Shown here: piece by piece, positions 1 to 6,087 of the stretch
How the letters are laid out: each line of letters starts with the position of its first letter
How positions within the stretch are numbered: the stretch's first letter is position 1
Assembly: GCA_030550075.1 (NCBI GenBank)
Contig: JAUQQB010000045.1
Span: 1-12,442, forward strand
DNA: 12,442 nt
Origin: Chloroflexota bacterium
GTDB lineage: Bacteria; Chloroflexota; Anaerolineae; Thermoflexales; Thermoflexaceae
Direction of reading: 5' to 3'
The notes under the pieces: generated by a model
The model's input: the letters and a program-made list of their open reading frames with translations, nothing else
The model's database searches: none
What the model was told of the DNA's origin: nothing
Translations under genes and position numbers: made by a program

Positions 1-42
1 GCCCTTCCGCCGCTTCGCGGGAGCTCCAAACGGAATGTGGCC

Positions 43-58
43 CGGCTGAATAGTTACC
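43..58. repeat. 16-nt inverted repeat, left copy
   Basis: The 16 bases CGGCTGAATAGTTACC are the exact reverse complement of 12354-12369 at the other end of the window. Flanking bases do not match, so the shared segment is exactly 16 nt. No transposase is present beside it. It may be the terminus of an insertion element or a dispersed repeat at which the sequence was cut. Confidence 0.6.
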
Positions 59-61
59 AAA

Positions 62-104
62 ATTTTAGGCTGGGGGGGCCCCCTTCAGCGGCCCCCCAAC
101 CCAA
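62..104. repeat. GC-rich hairpin flanked by TTTTAGG and CCCAAAA
   Basis: GGGGGGCC at 73-80 pairs with GGCCCCCC at 90-97 around a 9-nt loop, preceded by TTTTAGG and followed by CCCAAAA. The A/T runs sit on the wrong sides for a canonical U-tract terminator on either strand. It lies downstream of the helicase-associated gene, so it may still end that leftward transcript. The same architecture recurs at 2222-2270 and 3235-3276. Confidence 0.5.
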
Positions 105-181
105 AAGCCTCCAAAGAGCAACACGGGTCTTGTAAGGGCAGGTCCTATGCTTGCCCCAGATGGAAGGCCACCACAGGGCGG

Positions 182-197
182 GCCCAGCGCCATGGGC
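182..197 (-). terminator. Weak hairpin just after the helicase-associated gene
   Basis: On the minus strand, GCCCA and TGGGC form a 5-bp stem with a 6-nt loop directly after the TGA. No T-run follows, so a terminator role is weakly supported. Confidence 0.25.
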
Positions 198-1892
198 TCA
201 TAGTCCGGAGTGCTCCTCGCGTTCCGTTTCAAAAGATTCCTCAGGCACCACGCCGAGCCGTAGGAGGGTTGCGCGCACCTGAGCCCAGCCAGCTGGATGA
301 ATGATAGCGGCTATCGGCGAGAGCACATCCCGCACATGCCGGCGGGCCTCAGTGGCCAGCAACTGGCGCAGCAGCTCGGGATCGTTCACGCGCAACACCA
401 GCGCTTGTTCCACCGTAGCCTCTGTTCCCCGGCTGGCCCAGCGTGTCAGGGCGCGGCTCAGGGCCTCCGGTGGGGTCAGATCGTAGCGCCGGAAGAAGTC
501 CAGGATCCGTTCCGGGCCGATGTTCTGCACCCGTGCCCGGGCCAGGGAGCGGGCGGTGATCCGATAGTGATAAACCTCTCCCGAAGCGATCCAATCGGCG
601 ATCCGGGCGATCTGAAAGCGCTCATACCGGCGGGCGGCCCCGACCTCGATGGCTCCATCCTCCAGCAGGACAAATCGGGTGTCCCCATCTGGAGGCGGAT
701 CCCCCTTTCCCAGGTAAGCAGCCCCGAAGGGCGAAAGCCGGATCCGATCCGGTTCTCCCAGATCCACCACTCCCAGCCAGTGGAGCGGCCCGCTCAGCAG
801 ATAGCGCAGGAGGGCGCCTTCCACTCGATCCCAGTTTTTAAACCCTCGTAGATAATCTCCTGTCTCCGCATCCCGGATATACCAGGTGGAGAACTCCGCC
901 TCGGTCCGCTGGAAAGTCGGATTCTTCGCTTTGATCTCACCGATGAGCTCGGGGATCGCATACCAGGAGGCTGGATCCAGCTGGGCCAGGAGCTGCAGCA
1001 GGGTCTGACGTGGCAGTCGGGGATCGTTTTGCCAGGAGCCGGTGGGCTCCGGTCGTAAGGTGGGCACATGGAAGAGATCGTTCCATATCACATTGTCCCG
1101 CCAGGCCTCGAGGAGGGCGCGCAATTGCTCCATCAGCGGGGCCTGGAGCCAGCGCGTGGTGACTTCCGGATCCAGGCGCAGGAAGTCCCGGCGGGCCTGA
1201 ATCATCTGGAGGGTTCCGGCCAGATGCCAGAGCAAGGACCAGCGCTCCCGCTGAGGCCAGCGCAGTTGCCGGCGCAGGATCGGAAATTGCGCCCACAGCT
1301 CCTCTGGCGTCATAGCCGCTGGGGGCGCTTCGTTATGCACAACGCTCAACAGGGTGCAGAAATCATCCGCCGGCGTTGTCCCCACCCGTCGGATTCGGGC
1401 TGGAGCTGGAGTGGTGGGGAGAGCCCCCAACGTCTGGAGGCGGGGCACTTCCTCCATAGCGGGCAGGCCCAGCAGCAGCTCATCTGGAATGAACGCCACC
1501 TCCTCAAAGCCGGCCGGATGCTCCACAAATCCCAGGAAGATCCATCCCCGAAACCAGAGGGCCTCCGTCGGCCCCGTGGGTCGTTCCCAGAGGCGTTCAC
1601 TCTCCAGGCGGGCAGCTCCCACCCGACGGATCTCTCCAAAGCGTCGCTGGAACGTGGCGGAAGGCATGGCCCCTCCCGCCATGATTAAGGTTCGAAGGGC
1701 TTCCTGCTCCTCCGGCCCTAGCCGGGCCCAGTGCGCGCCCTGGCGTTCCGGATCCATCATCACCGGCAATAACCGGGCGATCAGCGCCTCACGGGAGAGA
1801 TTCTGGGGATCCACCTCCCAGAAGCGCGCGATTACCCGCAGATGCGCTGGATCCACTTCGCTCAGGCTTTGTCGAAGCGAGCGGACGGGCAT
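198..1892 (-). CDS. Helicase-associated (XPB/Ssl2 N-terminal-like) protein
   Basis: This 564-residue cytoplasmic protein resembles the helicase-associated proteins of Actinobacteria and Chloroflexota that carry an XPB/Ssl2 N-terminal-like (Helicase_C_3) region. What I see is a helical N-terminus (about 1-90, SAP-like: PAHLRVIARFWEVD then REALIARLL), a Trp-rich middle resembling winged helices (about 280-400), and a C-terminal block (about 405-555). That block contains FVLLEDGAIEVG, ITARSLARARVQNIGPERILDFF and a terminal LRVNDPELLRQLL segment typical of the family. No Walker A or DExx motif is visible, so it is not itself a helicase. The ATG at 1892 is preceded by GGAGGAGG at good spacing. It is divergent from the DedA gene. 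The family assignment comes from remembered sequence patterns. Function is unknown; a role beside a DNA repair helicase is only a guess. Confidence 0.7.
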   Translation of the reverse strand: MPVRSLRQSLSEVDPAHLRVIARFWEVDPQNLSREALIARLLPVMMDPERQGAHWARLGPEEQEALRTLIMAGGAMPSATFQRRFGEIRRVGAARLESERLWERPTGPTEALWFRGWIFLGFVEHPAGFEEVAFIPDELLLGLPAMEEVPRLQTLGALPTTPAPARIRRVGTTPADDFCTLLSVVHNEAPPAAMTPEELWAQFPILRRQLRWPQRERWSLLWHLAGTLQMIQARRDFLRLDPEVTTRWLQAPLMEQLRALLEAWRDNVIWNDLFHVPTLRPEPTGSWQNDPRLPRQTLLQLLAQLDPASWYAIPELIGEIKAKNPTFQRTEAEFSTWYIRDAETGDYLRGFKNWDRVEGALLRYLLSGPLHWLGVVDLGEPDRIRLSPFGAAYLGKGDPPPDGDTRFVLLEDGAIEVGAARRYERFQIARIADWIASGEVYHYRITARSLARARVQNIGPERILDFFRRYDLTPPEALSRALTRWASRGTEATVEQALVLRVNDPELLRQLLATEARRHVRDVLSPIAAIIHPAGWAQVRATLLRLGVVPEESFETEREEHSGL

Positions 1893-2092
1893 ACGAGAAC
1901 CTCCTCCATGTCACTCATTAATATATCGCAACTTGCCATGTTGGACTTTGGATAGATTCGCCGATCCTTCCATCCGGGGCTTTTTGGGGATAGGCGGGGC
2001 CGCTCCACGGGCCGTAGAGAGGATTGATTCTCCTCGTCCGGGAAGGCTGCTCAGGCAGCAACTTGCGTTAAAATAAACGCGATTGGTTCTAT

Positions 2093-2104
2093 GGGTGATC
2101 ACCC
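2093..2104. promoter_or_regulatory. Palindromic operator-like site
   Basis: GGGTGATCACCC is a perfect 12-bp palindrome, flanked by TAT and, one base further out, ATA. It sits between two divergent genes, the usual place for a dimeric regulator site. It overlaps a weak rightward promoter candidate (TTGCGT 2063-2068, TTCTAT 2087-2092). No regulator is encoded nearby, so the role is inferred. Confidence 0.3.
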
Positions 2105-2221
2105 CATACAGTGGCAATGATTTTTTTCTGCAGAATTTCCGTAGATGTGGGCCGCCGGAGGAGGCCCATATCTTACTCTCCTCGCAGCCTTGCAGGCCGT
2201 GGGGGGAGAGGAGAAAGTTTA

Positions 2222-2270
2222 TTTTTAGGGCTGGGCCGGGCGCTGGAGGCCCCCGGCCCAGCCCTAAAAA
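2222..2270. repeat. Perfect 19-bp inverted repeat in the DedA leader
   Basis: TTTTTAGGGCTGGGCCGGG (2222-2240) is perfectly complementary to 2252-2270 across an 11-nt loop. The stem has T5 on the 5' side and A5 on the 3' side, so neither strand gives a stem followed by U residues. It ends 43 nt before the DedA start and would lie in that gene's leader if the promoter is upstream. Confidence 0.75.
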
Positions 2271-2313
2271 CAGAGTGGAGAATGAACTACGCCATTTCCT
2301 TCAAGGGGGGATC

Positions 2314-3000
2314 ATGGAGGCTCTGGAGCATCAACTGGTGTTGTTCCTTCAAAATTTGTTCCAATGGATGGGATGGGGAGGCGTGGTCATCATCATGGCA
2401 CTCGAGAGCGCCAACATTCCCATCCCCAGTGAGGTCACCATGCCTCTGGCGGGCTGGATGCTGATCCAGGCCCGAGGGGGGACGCTTCTTCAGGCAGCTC
2501 TGGAGGGTGGATTCTACGGGGGACTGGGTTGCACGCTGGGCTCCCTGCTCTCCTATGGGCTGGGCTATTACGGCGGCAGACCTTTCCTCTTCCGATATGG
2601 ACGCTATCTCTTAATCAGCCCACGCGATCTGGAGGCCGCGGACCGGTGGTTCGCTCGCTGGGGGATGTGGGCCACTTTTCTTTCCCGCCTGCTCCCAATT
2701 GTGCGCACCTTTATTTCGTTTCCTGCGGGCGTCACGCGTATTCCGGTTTTCCCTTTTGCAACACTGAGCTTTGTTGGCTCCTTTGTCTGGTGCGCGGGCC
2801 TGGCGGTGGGGGGTTACCTGTTCGGCCAGCACTGGGAGGAGCTGCGCCGGATCATGCGTCCCTTCGATATCCCGATCGCCCTCCTCCTATTCGGTGGATT
2901 CGTTTATTATCTCTATCGACATATCCGCCATGCCCGGGAAGGATACGAGGCGTTCATCCCGGCTATTGGAGATGCGGATCCTCCGGAAAGTAGCTCATAA
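2314..3000 (+). CDS. DedA-family (VTT domain) membrane protein
   Basis: This 228-residue polytopic inner-membrane protein belongs to the DedA/VTT (SNARE-associated) superfamily. Members act as lipid scramblases or proton-coupled transporters supporting envelope homeostasis and undecaprenyl-phosphate recycling. Family signatures are visible: ESANIPIPSE at 31-40 with two conserved Glu, the glycine-rich re-entrant segment GGLGCTLGSLLSYGLGYYGG at 69-88, and FLSRLLPIVRTFISFPAG at 122-139 with Arg125 and Arg131. Terminal helices lie near 151-170 and 185-201. The usual acidic residue in the Gly-rich loop appears to be Ser77, as in some other subgroups. The ATG at 2314 is chosen because AGGGGGG precedes it and the length then fits the family; an in-frame ATG at 2083 would add 77 non-homologous residues across the hairpins. 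A terminator follows at once, so it is probably monocistronic. Substrate cannot be deduced. Confidence 0.9.
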   Translation: MEALEHQLVLFLQNLFQWMGWGGVVIIMALESANIPIPSEVTMPLAGWMLIQARGGTLLQAALEGGFYGGLGCTLGSLLSYGLGYYGGRPFLFRYGRYLLISPRDLEAADRWFARWGMWATFLSRLLPIVRTFISFPAGVTRIPVFPFATLSFVGSFVWCAGLAVGGYLFGQHWEELRRIMRPFDIPIALLLFGGFVYYLYRHIRHAREGYEAFIPAIGDADPPESSS

Positions 3001-3040
3001 AGACAGAGGGGCAGCGGCTGCACCGCTGCCCCTCTGTCTT
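3000..3040 (+). terminator. Strong stem-loop terminator after DedA
   Basis: A perfect 18-bp stem (3000-3017 with 3023-3040) with a CTGCA loop starts at the last base of the DedA stop codon. The 3' side ends in CTGTCTT rather than a long T-run, so termination may rely on stem strength. Confidence 0.7.
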
Positions 3041-3175
3041 AGGGCTGGGGGCTATCCCCGTCGGCCCATCCAGCCGATCGATCCCCGGTTCGGATCCGCA
3101 AATCGCAAGGGGGTCTGATCGATGGGCATCGAGAGCAGACCTCAGAGGCAGGTTTTAGGGTTCTTTTGTCAGAAT

Positions 3176-3205
3176 TTGGTAAATAAAGACAATGATGGCT
3201 ATAAT
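3176..3205 (+). promoter_or_regulatory. Sigma-70-type promoter
   Basis: A consensus -10 TATAAT (3200-3205) lies 18 nt after TTGGTA (3176-3181, four of six matches to TTGACA), in a locally AT-rich tract. The start site would be near 3212, giving the gene at 3671 a leader of about 460 nt unless another promoter lies closer. Confidence 0.55.
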
Positions 3206-3234
3206 TTAGAAAATTGCCGATTTCCGAGGCCTTT

Positions 3235-3276
3235 TAGGGGCGAGCGGGCCGCTAAAAGCAGCCCGCTCGCCCCCTA
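3235..3276. repeat. GC-rich hairpin just downstream of the 3200 promoter
   Basis: GGGGCGAGCGGGC (3237-3249) pairs perfectly with 3261-3273 around an 11-nt loop, and TA on each side extends it past a bulged C. It is headed by TTTTAGG like the hairpins at 62 and 2222. A short T4 run at 3281-3284 follows, so it could be an early terminator or attenuator on the rightward transcript. Confidence 0.6.
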
Positions 3277-3670
3277 GAGCTTTTGGCTCTTTGGGGATTT
3301 GCGGAGTGATGATCTGCTGCTATATGGGCCTCGCTGAGTGAGACACCCCGGAAATTCCCCGAGAGTTGATCTTTCTTCCCCCTTCTTGTGACCCCTCGGG
3401 TCGAAAGGAGAGAGAGAAAGGAGGGCCTTGCTCTATCCAAGCGTTCGCCAAACTGATCTTATTGCCCACCCCCATAGGGGATGGAGCCTTCTATCCCCCT
3501 TGTTGCGGCCCGAAGAGCTGCGGGAAAGGATCAGGGATTTCCCTGCAATCTTTCCACTTCAATTCCTGTAAGCATCCAGTGATCTCAAAACGGCCCTTCA
3601 CGCTTCCTCTTGAGATCCTCTGGATTCGCCGGATTGGAATGGGCTCTCATTCTTTCTGAAAGGAGGGGAG

Positions 3671-4186
3671 ATGTCTTTCCACCAGCCGGATCTTGAGTCT
3701 CGGGGGTCTCAGGATTTTCAGGTGTTGCATGGCCAGGCGACTCAGCGTGCGGATCCGCTTCTCGACGATCTCCTCCTCGAATTGAACGCCTGGCTGGGCT
3801 TTGCTCGCGCCTGCGCCCACAGCGCTCGGGTCCAGGCCGTTCTGCTGGACCTTCAAGGGGATCTGCAGCGAATGAGGGAACCATCCCCCCCTTCGCGGGC
3901 CCAGGATCTCTCATCGTTTGTGGCGGAACGCATGCGCTGGCTGGAGGAAATGCGGGAAGCACTGGAACATGAACGGCCTTATCGGGGATCCCATGAATTT
4001 CCTGGCGATACGGTAAGCGGGGCCATCCTGGATCTCCTGTCGGTTATGACCCGAAGAATGGGTCAGGAGCTCCAAAAGGAGAAGACGCAGGCAGGCCCAA
4101 CGGTTCGGGAGTATCTGAAGCGATTACCTACGTTGCTGTTCACTCTCGCTCGATACGAGGAAGCGCAGGCGAATCCCCGTCGTTGA
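3671..4186 (+). CDS. Degenerate PduO/MMAB-type cobalamin adenosyltransferase homologue
   Basis: This 171-residue helical protein looks like a divergent relative of PduO/MMAB-type ATP:cob(I)alamin adenosyltransferases. The resemblance lies in LLLELNAWLGFARA (34-47; family VDELNAxLGLARA), the helix 54-69, the WLEEMREAL stretch (90-98), VMTRRMGQEL (125-134) and REYLKRLPTLLFTLARYEEA (146-165; family YLNRLSDLLFVLARY). The N-terminal ATP-binding segment (TxTGDxGxT...) is absent. The RRAER active-site motif is RRMGQ, and the conserved Asn and Asp of YLNRLSD are Lys150 and Thr154. The fold may be kept while catalysis is lost, so a structural or regulatory role is possible. ATG at 3671 has AAAGGAGGGG just upstream. 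It stands alone, ending before the palindrome at 4217. The family call is from remembered patterns and is moderate. Confidence 0.55.
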   Translation: MSFHQPDLESRGSQDFQVLHGQATQRADPLLDDLLLELNAWLGFARACAHSARVQAVLLDLQGDLQRMREPSPPSRAQDLSSFVAERMRWLEEMREALEHERPYRGSHEFPGDTVSGAILDLLSVMTRRMGQELQKEKTQAGPTVREYLKRLPTLLFTLARYEEAQANPRR

Positions 4187-4216
4187 TTGACGGCCTGAAA
4201 CTCCGAGGCTGGAGTG

Positions 4217-4258
4217 GCTGATCGCAGGGGCGAGGCATGCCTCGCCCCTGCGATCAGC
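4217..4258. terminator. Perfect 42-nt palindrome between convergent genes
   Basis: Bases 4217-4237 are perfectly complementary to 4238-4258 with no loop, centred on GCATGC. It lies between the stop of the rightward gene (4186) and the stop of the leftward DUF35 gene (4302), the expected place for a shared bidirectional terminator. No T-run follows on either strand. Confidence 0.6.
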
Positions 4259-4301
4259 GGTTCGCTCATGGAAACAAGTGGGCTCGTAAGACACTTTTGG
4301 C

Positions 4302-4739
4302 CTATGCGGTCACAGAGGCCGATGGAGAAGGGATCATGACCGCGTGGCGGAGGACCGGGCGGAATTTATAGCCGTAAGCGATCACGCCGCGCTCTCCTTG
4401 TCGGTGCAGGACGCGGGTGACCATCTCCACCGGCATCCCGATACAGGCCTCCTCTGGCCCCACATCGGTGAGCATCGCGGAGATCAGCGGGCCTTCTTCC
4501 AATTTGATCAATGCCACGATGTAAGGGGCTTGCTCTTCGTATCCCGCCGGCGGCTCATAGACCACCGTGTAGGAATACACTTCCCCGCGGCCCGAGAGCG
4601 GATACGGCGTGCGCGCCGGCCGCTGGCACTCCGGGCAGATATCCCGGGGCGGGAACAGATGGGCGCCGCACCCCTCGCAGATTTCCCCCTCCAGACGATA
4701 CCGTTGGGATCGCCCGCGCCATGCACGCGCTGGATGCAT
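4302..4739 (-). CDS. Zinc-ribbon/OB-fold DUF35 scaffold protein
   Basis: This 145-residue protein has the two-part architecture of the DUF35 family. The N-terminal rubredoxin-like zinc ribbon has C21-x2-C24 and C35-x2-C38, and an OB-fold follows (about 45-130), including GRGEVYSYTVVYEPP and PYIVALIKLEEGPLISAML. In archaea the partner encoded beside HMG-CoA synthase and thiolase bridges the two enzymes so that acetoacetyl-CoA passes between them. The gene order here (HMGCS, thiolase, DUF35) matches, so the same role is likely. Other DUF35 members partner thiolases in sterol side-chain degradation, but the neighbours argue against that. The start has AAGGAGGT at good spacing. It is the last gene of the cluster, 181 nt after the thiolase stop, and its start codon can pair with an upstream leader segment. 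Confidence 0.88.
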   Translation of the reverse strand: MHPARAWRGRSQRYRLEGEICEGCGAHLFPPRDICPECQRPARTPYPLSGRGEVYSYTVVYEPPAGYEEQAPYIVALIKLEEGPLISAMLTDVGPEEACIGMPVEMVTRVLHRQGERGVIAYGYKFRPVLRHAVMIPSPSASVTA

Positions 4740-4850
4740 TGGAACCTCCTTCTCGTAAAGATCAGTGATCGTGCTTCTCTTGCCAATCTATGCCGTGAGT
4801 TCCAATGAGAGTTGCGCGACGAGCCTCTGTCGGCGGAGTGGATGGAACTC
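4737..4850 (-). promoter_or_regulatory. Mutually exclusive pairing segments over the DUF35 start codon
   Basis: In the minus-strand leader, segment 1 (4850-4843, GAGTTCCA) can pair over 8 bp with segment 2 (4804-4797, TGGAACTC). An overlapping part of segment 2 (4807-4799, CATTGGAAC) can pair over 9 bp with GTTCCAATG at 4745-4737. The latter includes the start codon and adjoins the ribosome binding site. The two pairings exclude each other, so this could be a translational on/off element. The ligand, if any, is unknown. Confidence 0.35.
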
Positions 4851-4920
4851 CTCCTTCCTTCCCTCCGGTCTTTGAGGCCGGTAGAGGAAGAAAGAGACTA
4901 CAAGGCCGTCCGAATGGTCC

Positions 4921-6078
4921 TCAAGCCATGGCTTCTAAGATGTGTGTGATCACCGTCGCTCCAGTTCCTCCAATGTTCTGGGTCATCCCCAAGTGGGCAT
5001 ATGGGACTTGGTTAGGCCCGGCCTGGCCACGCAGCTGCAGAACCGCCTCCACCACCTGATAGATCCCGGTGGCTCCGACCGGGTGCCCTCGGGCCTTCAG
5101 CCCGCCCATGGTCGCGATGGGGAACCGGCCGTCCCGGAAGATCGCTCCCTCCAGGGCCATCGCTACCCCTCGCCCTCGCGGCGCGAAGCCGCTCGCCTCC
5201 AGGGAGAGGGCCGCCATGATCGTGAACGCATCGTGTAGCTCGAAGAAATCGATGTCCTCCGAGCGAACCTCCGCCTGCTGGAAGGCCCGATAGGCCGAGA
5301 GGGCCACCGCCTCCAGCCAGAGGGGATCCCGGCGATCGTGCAGGGCCACTGTATCCGTGGCCACGGCGGATGCCCGGATGCGGACCGGTCGCTCCTGGAA
5401 CGCCCGGGCCTGATCCGCCGGGCACAGGATCACCGCCGCCGCCCCATCGCAAACGGGCGAGGCGTCCAGGAGCGTGATCGGATCCGCGATCATCCGGGCC
5501 GAGGCGAAGGCTTCCTCGGTGATCGGAAACCGCAGCATCGCATAGGGGTTATTCACAGCGTTGCGATGTGCATTGATGGAAAAGGGTGCGAAGTCCTCCC
5601 GTCGGTAGCCGTATTCGTGCATGTAGCGGCGCATCAACAGGGCGTTAAGGGCAGTGAAGGTCATCCCATGGACCGCCTCGCATTCGGCATCCGCTGCGGT
5701 GGCCAGGGCGGCGGTGATTGCTTCCCCGGAGGCGTCCGTCATTTTCTCCACCCCGACCACCGCCACGAAGTCCGCCAGACCGCCGGCGACCATGGCGTAG
5801 CCGATGCGTAGCGCGGCGGCGCCAGAAGCGCACGCCGCCTCAACCTTGACGGCCTCCACGCCGTGCATCCCGGCGAAATCGGCCACCAGCGCCCCCAGGT
5901 GCTCCTGGGCCTCCACCTGTCCCGAGAGCATATTCCCCACATACAGGGCGTCCAGCCGTTCCACCCCGGCATCCCGCAGAGCCGCCTCCAGCGCCTCCAG
6001 CGCCAGCTCGCGCAACCCTTTCTCCCAGTGCTCCCCTACAGGGGTTTGACCAACTCCGATGATGGCCACTTCCCGCAT
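4921..6078 (-). CDS. Archaeal-type thiolase (acetyl-CoA C-acetyltransferase)
   Basis: This 385-residue thiolase-fold enzyme most likely condenses two acetyl-CoA to acetoacetyl-CoA for HMG-CoA synthase. Visible active-site elements are the nucleophile Cys83 in EAACASGAAAL, His282 in ELHDAFT, and His332 in GLKARGHPVGATG. The second catalytic Cys of classical thiolases (CxGGG near the C-terminus) is replaced by Asn368 in QNIGGTGA. I associate this with archaeal and SCP2-like thiolases. The start at 6078 has GGAGGG upstream, and only 9 nt separate it from the HMGCS stop, so the genes are translationally close. The synthase and DUF35 neighbours argue for biosynthesis rather than beta-oxidation. 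Length is normal for the family. Annotation pipelines often label such proteins acetyl-CoA acetyltransferase or lipid-transfer thiolase. Confidence 0.9.
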   Translation of the reverse strand: MREVAIIGVGQTPVGEHWEKGLRELALEALEAALRDAGVERLDALYVGNMLSGQVEAQEHLGALVADFAGMHGVEAVKVEAACASGAAALRIGYAMVAGGLADFVAVVGVEKMTDASGEAITAALATAADAECEAVHGMTFTALNALLMRRYMHEYGYRREDFAPFSINAHRNAVNNPYAMLRFPITEEAFASARMIADPITLLDASPVCDGAAAVILCPADQARAFQERPVRIRASAVATDTVALHDRRDPLWLEAVALSAYRAFQQAEVRSEDIDFFELHDAFTIMAALSLEASGFAPRGRGVAMALEGAIFRDGRFPIATMGGLKARGHPVGATGIYQVVEAVLQLRGQAGPNQVPYAHLGMTQNIGGTGATVITHILEAMA

Positions 6079-6087
6079 CGTCCCTCC

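Larger units (their letters stand above)
1893..2313. other. Divergent intergenic region with stacked stem-loops
   Basis: This 421-nt stretch separates two divergent genes and must hold both promoters. I see a 12-bp palindrome at 2093-2104 and a T7 run at 2121-2127. Three successive hairpins follow: TGGGCC/GGCCCA at 2148-2168, CTCTCC/GGAGAG at 2176-2210, and the large perfect stem at 2222-2270. No promoter hexamer pair is convincing: TATATT at 1920-1925 on the minus strand lacks a good -35. No coding potential is evident. Confidence 0.5.
3001..3670. other. 670-nt gene-free region
   Basis: After the DedA terminator I find no convincing coding sequence on either strand; the open frames are short and lack family resemblance or ribosome binding sites. 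The region holds a promoter at 3176-3205, a GC hairpin at 3235-3276, and a second short stem (GGGGAT/ATCCCC) near 3477-3496. About 390 nt of otherwise unexplained sequence then leads to the gene at 3671. I saw no B12-box or other riboswitch consensus. Confidence 0.5.

Noticed and set aside
2083..2313. 77-residue N-terminal extension of the DedA protein
   Set aside because: It would translate through strong hairpins and has no membrane or family character; ATG 2314 has a proper ribosome binding site.
3366..3659. 97-residue rightward open frame
   Set aside because: No ribosome binding site, no recognisable domain, erratic composition with clustered Cys/Pro/Phe; treated as non-coding.
3210..3670. 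Cobalamin riboswitch ahead of the adenosyltransferase-like gene
   Set aside because: No B12-box or paired core consensus was found.
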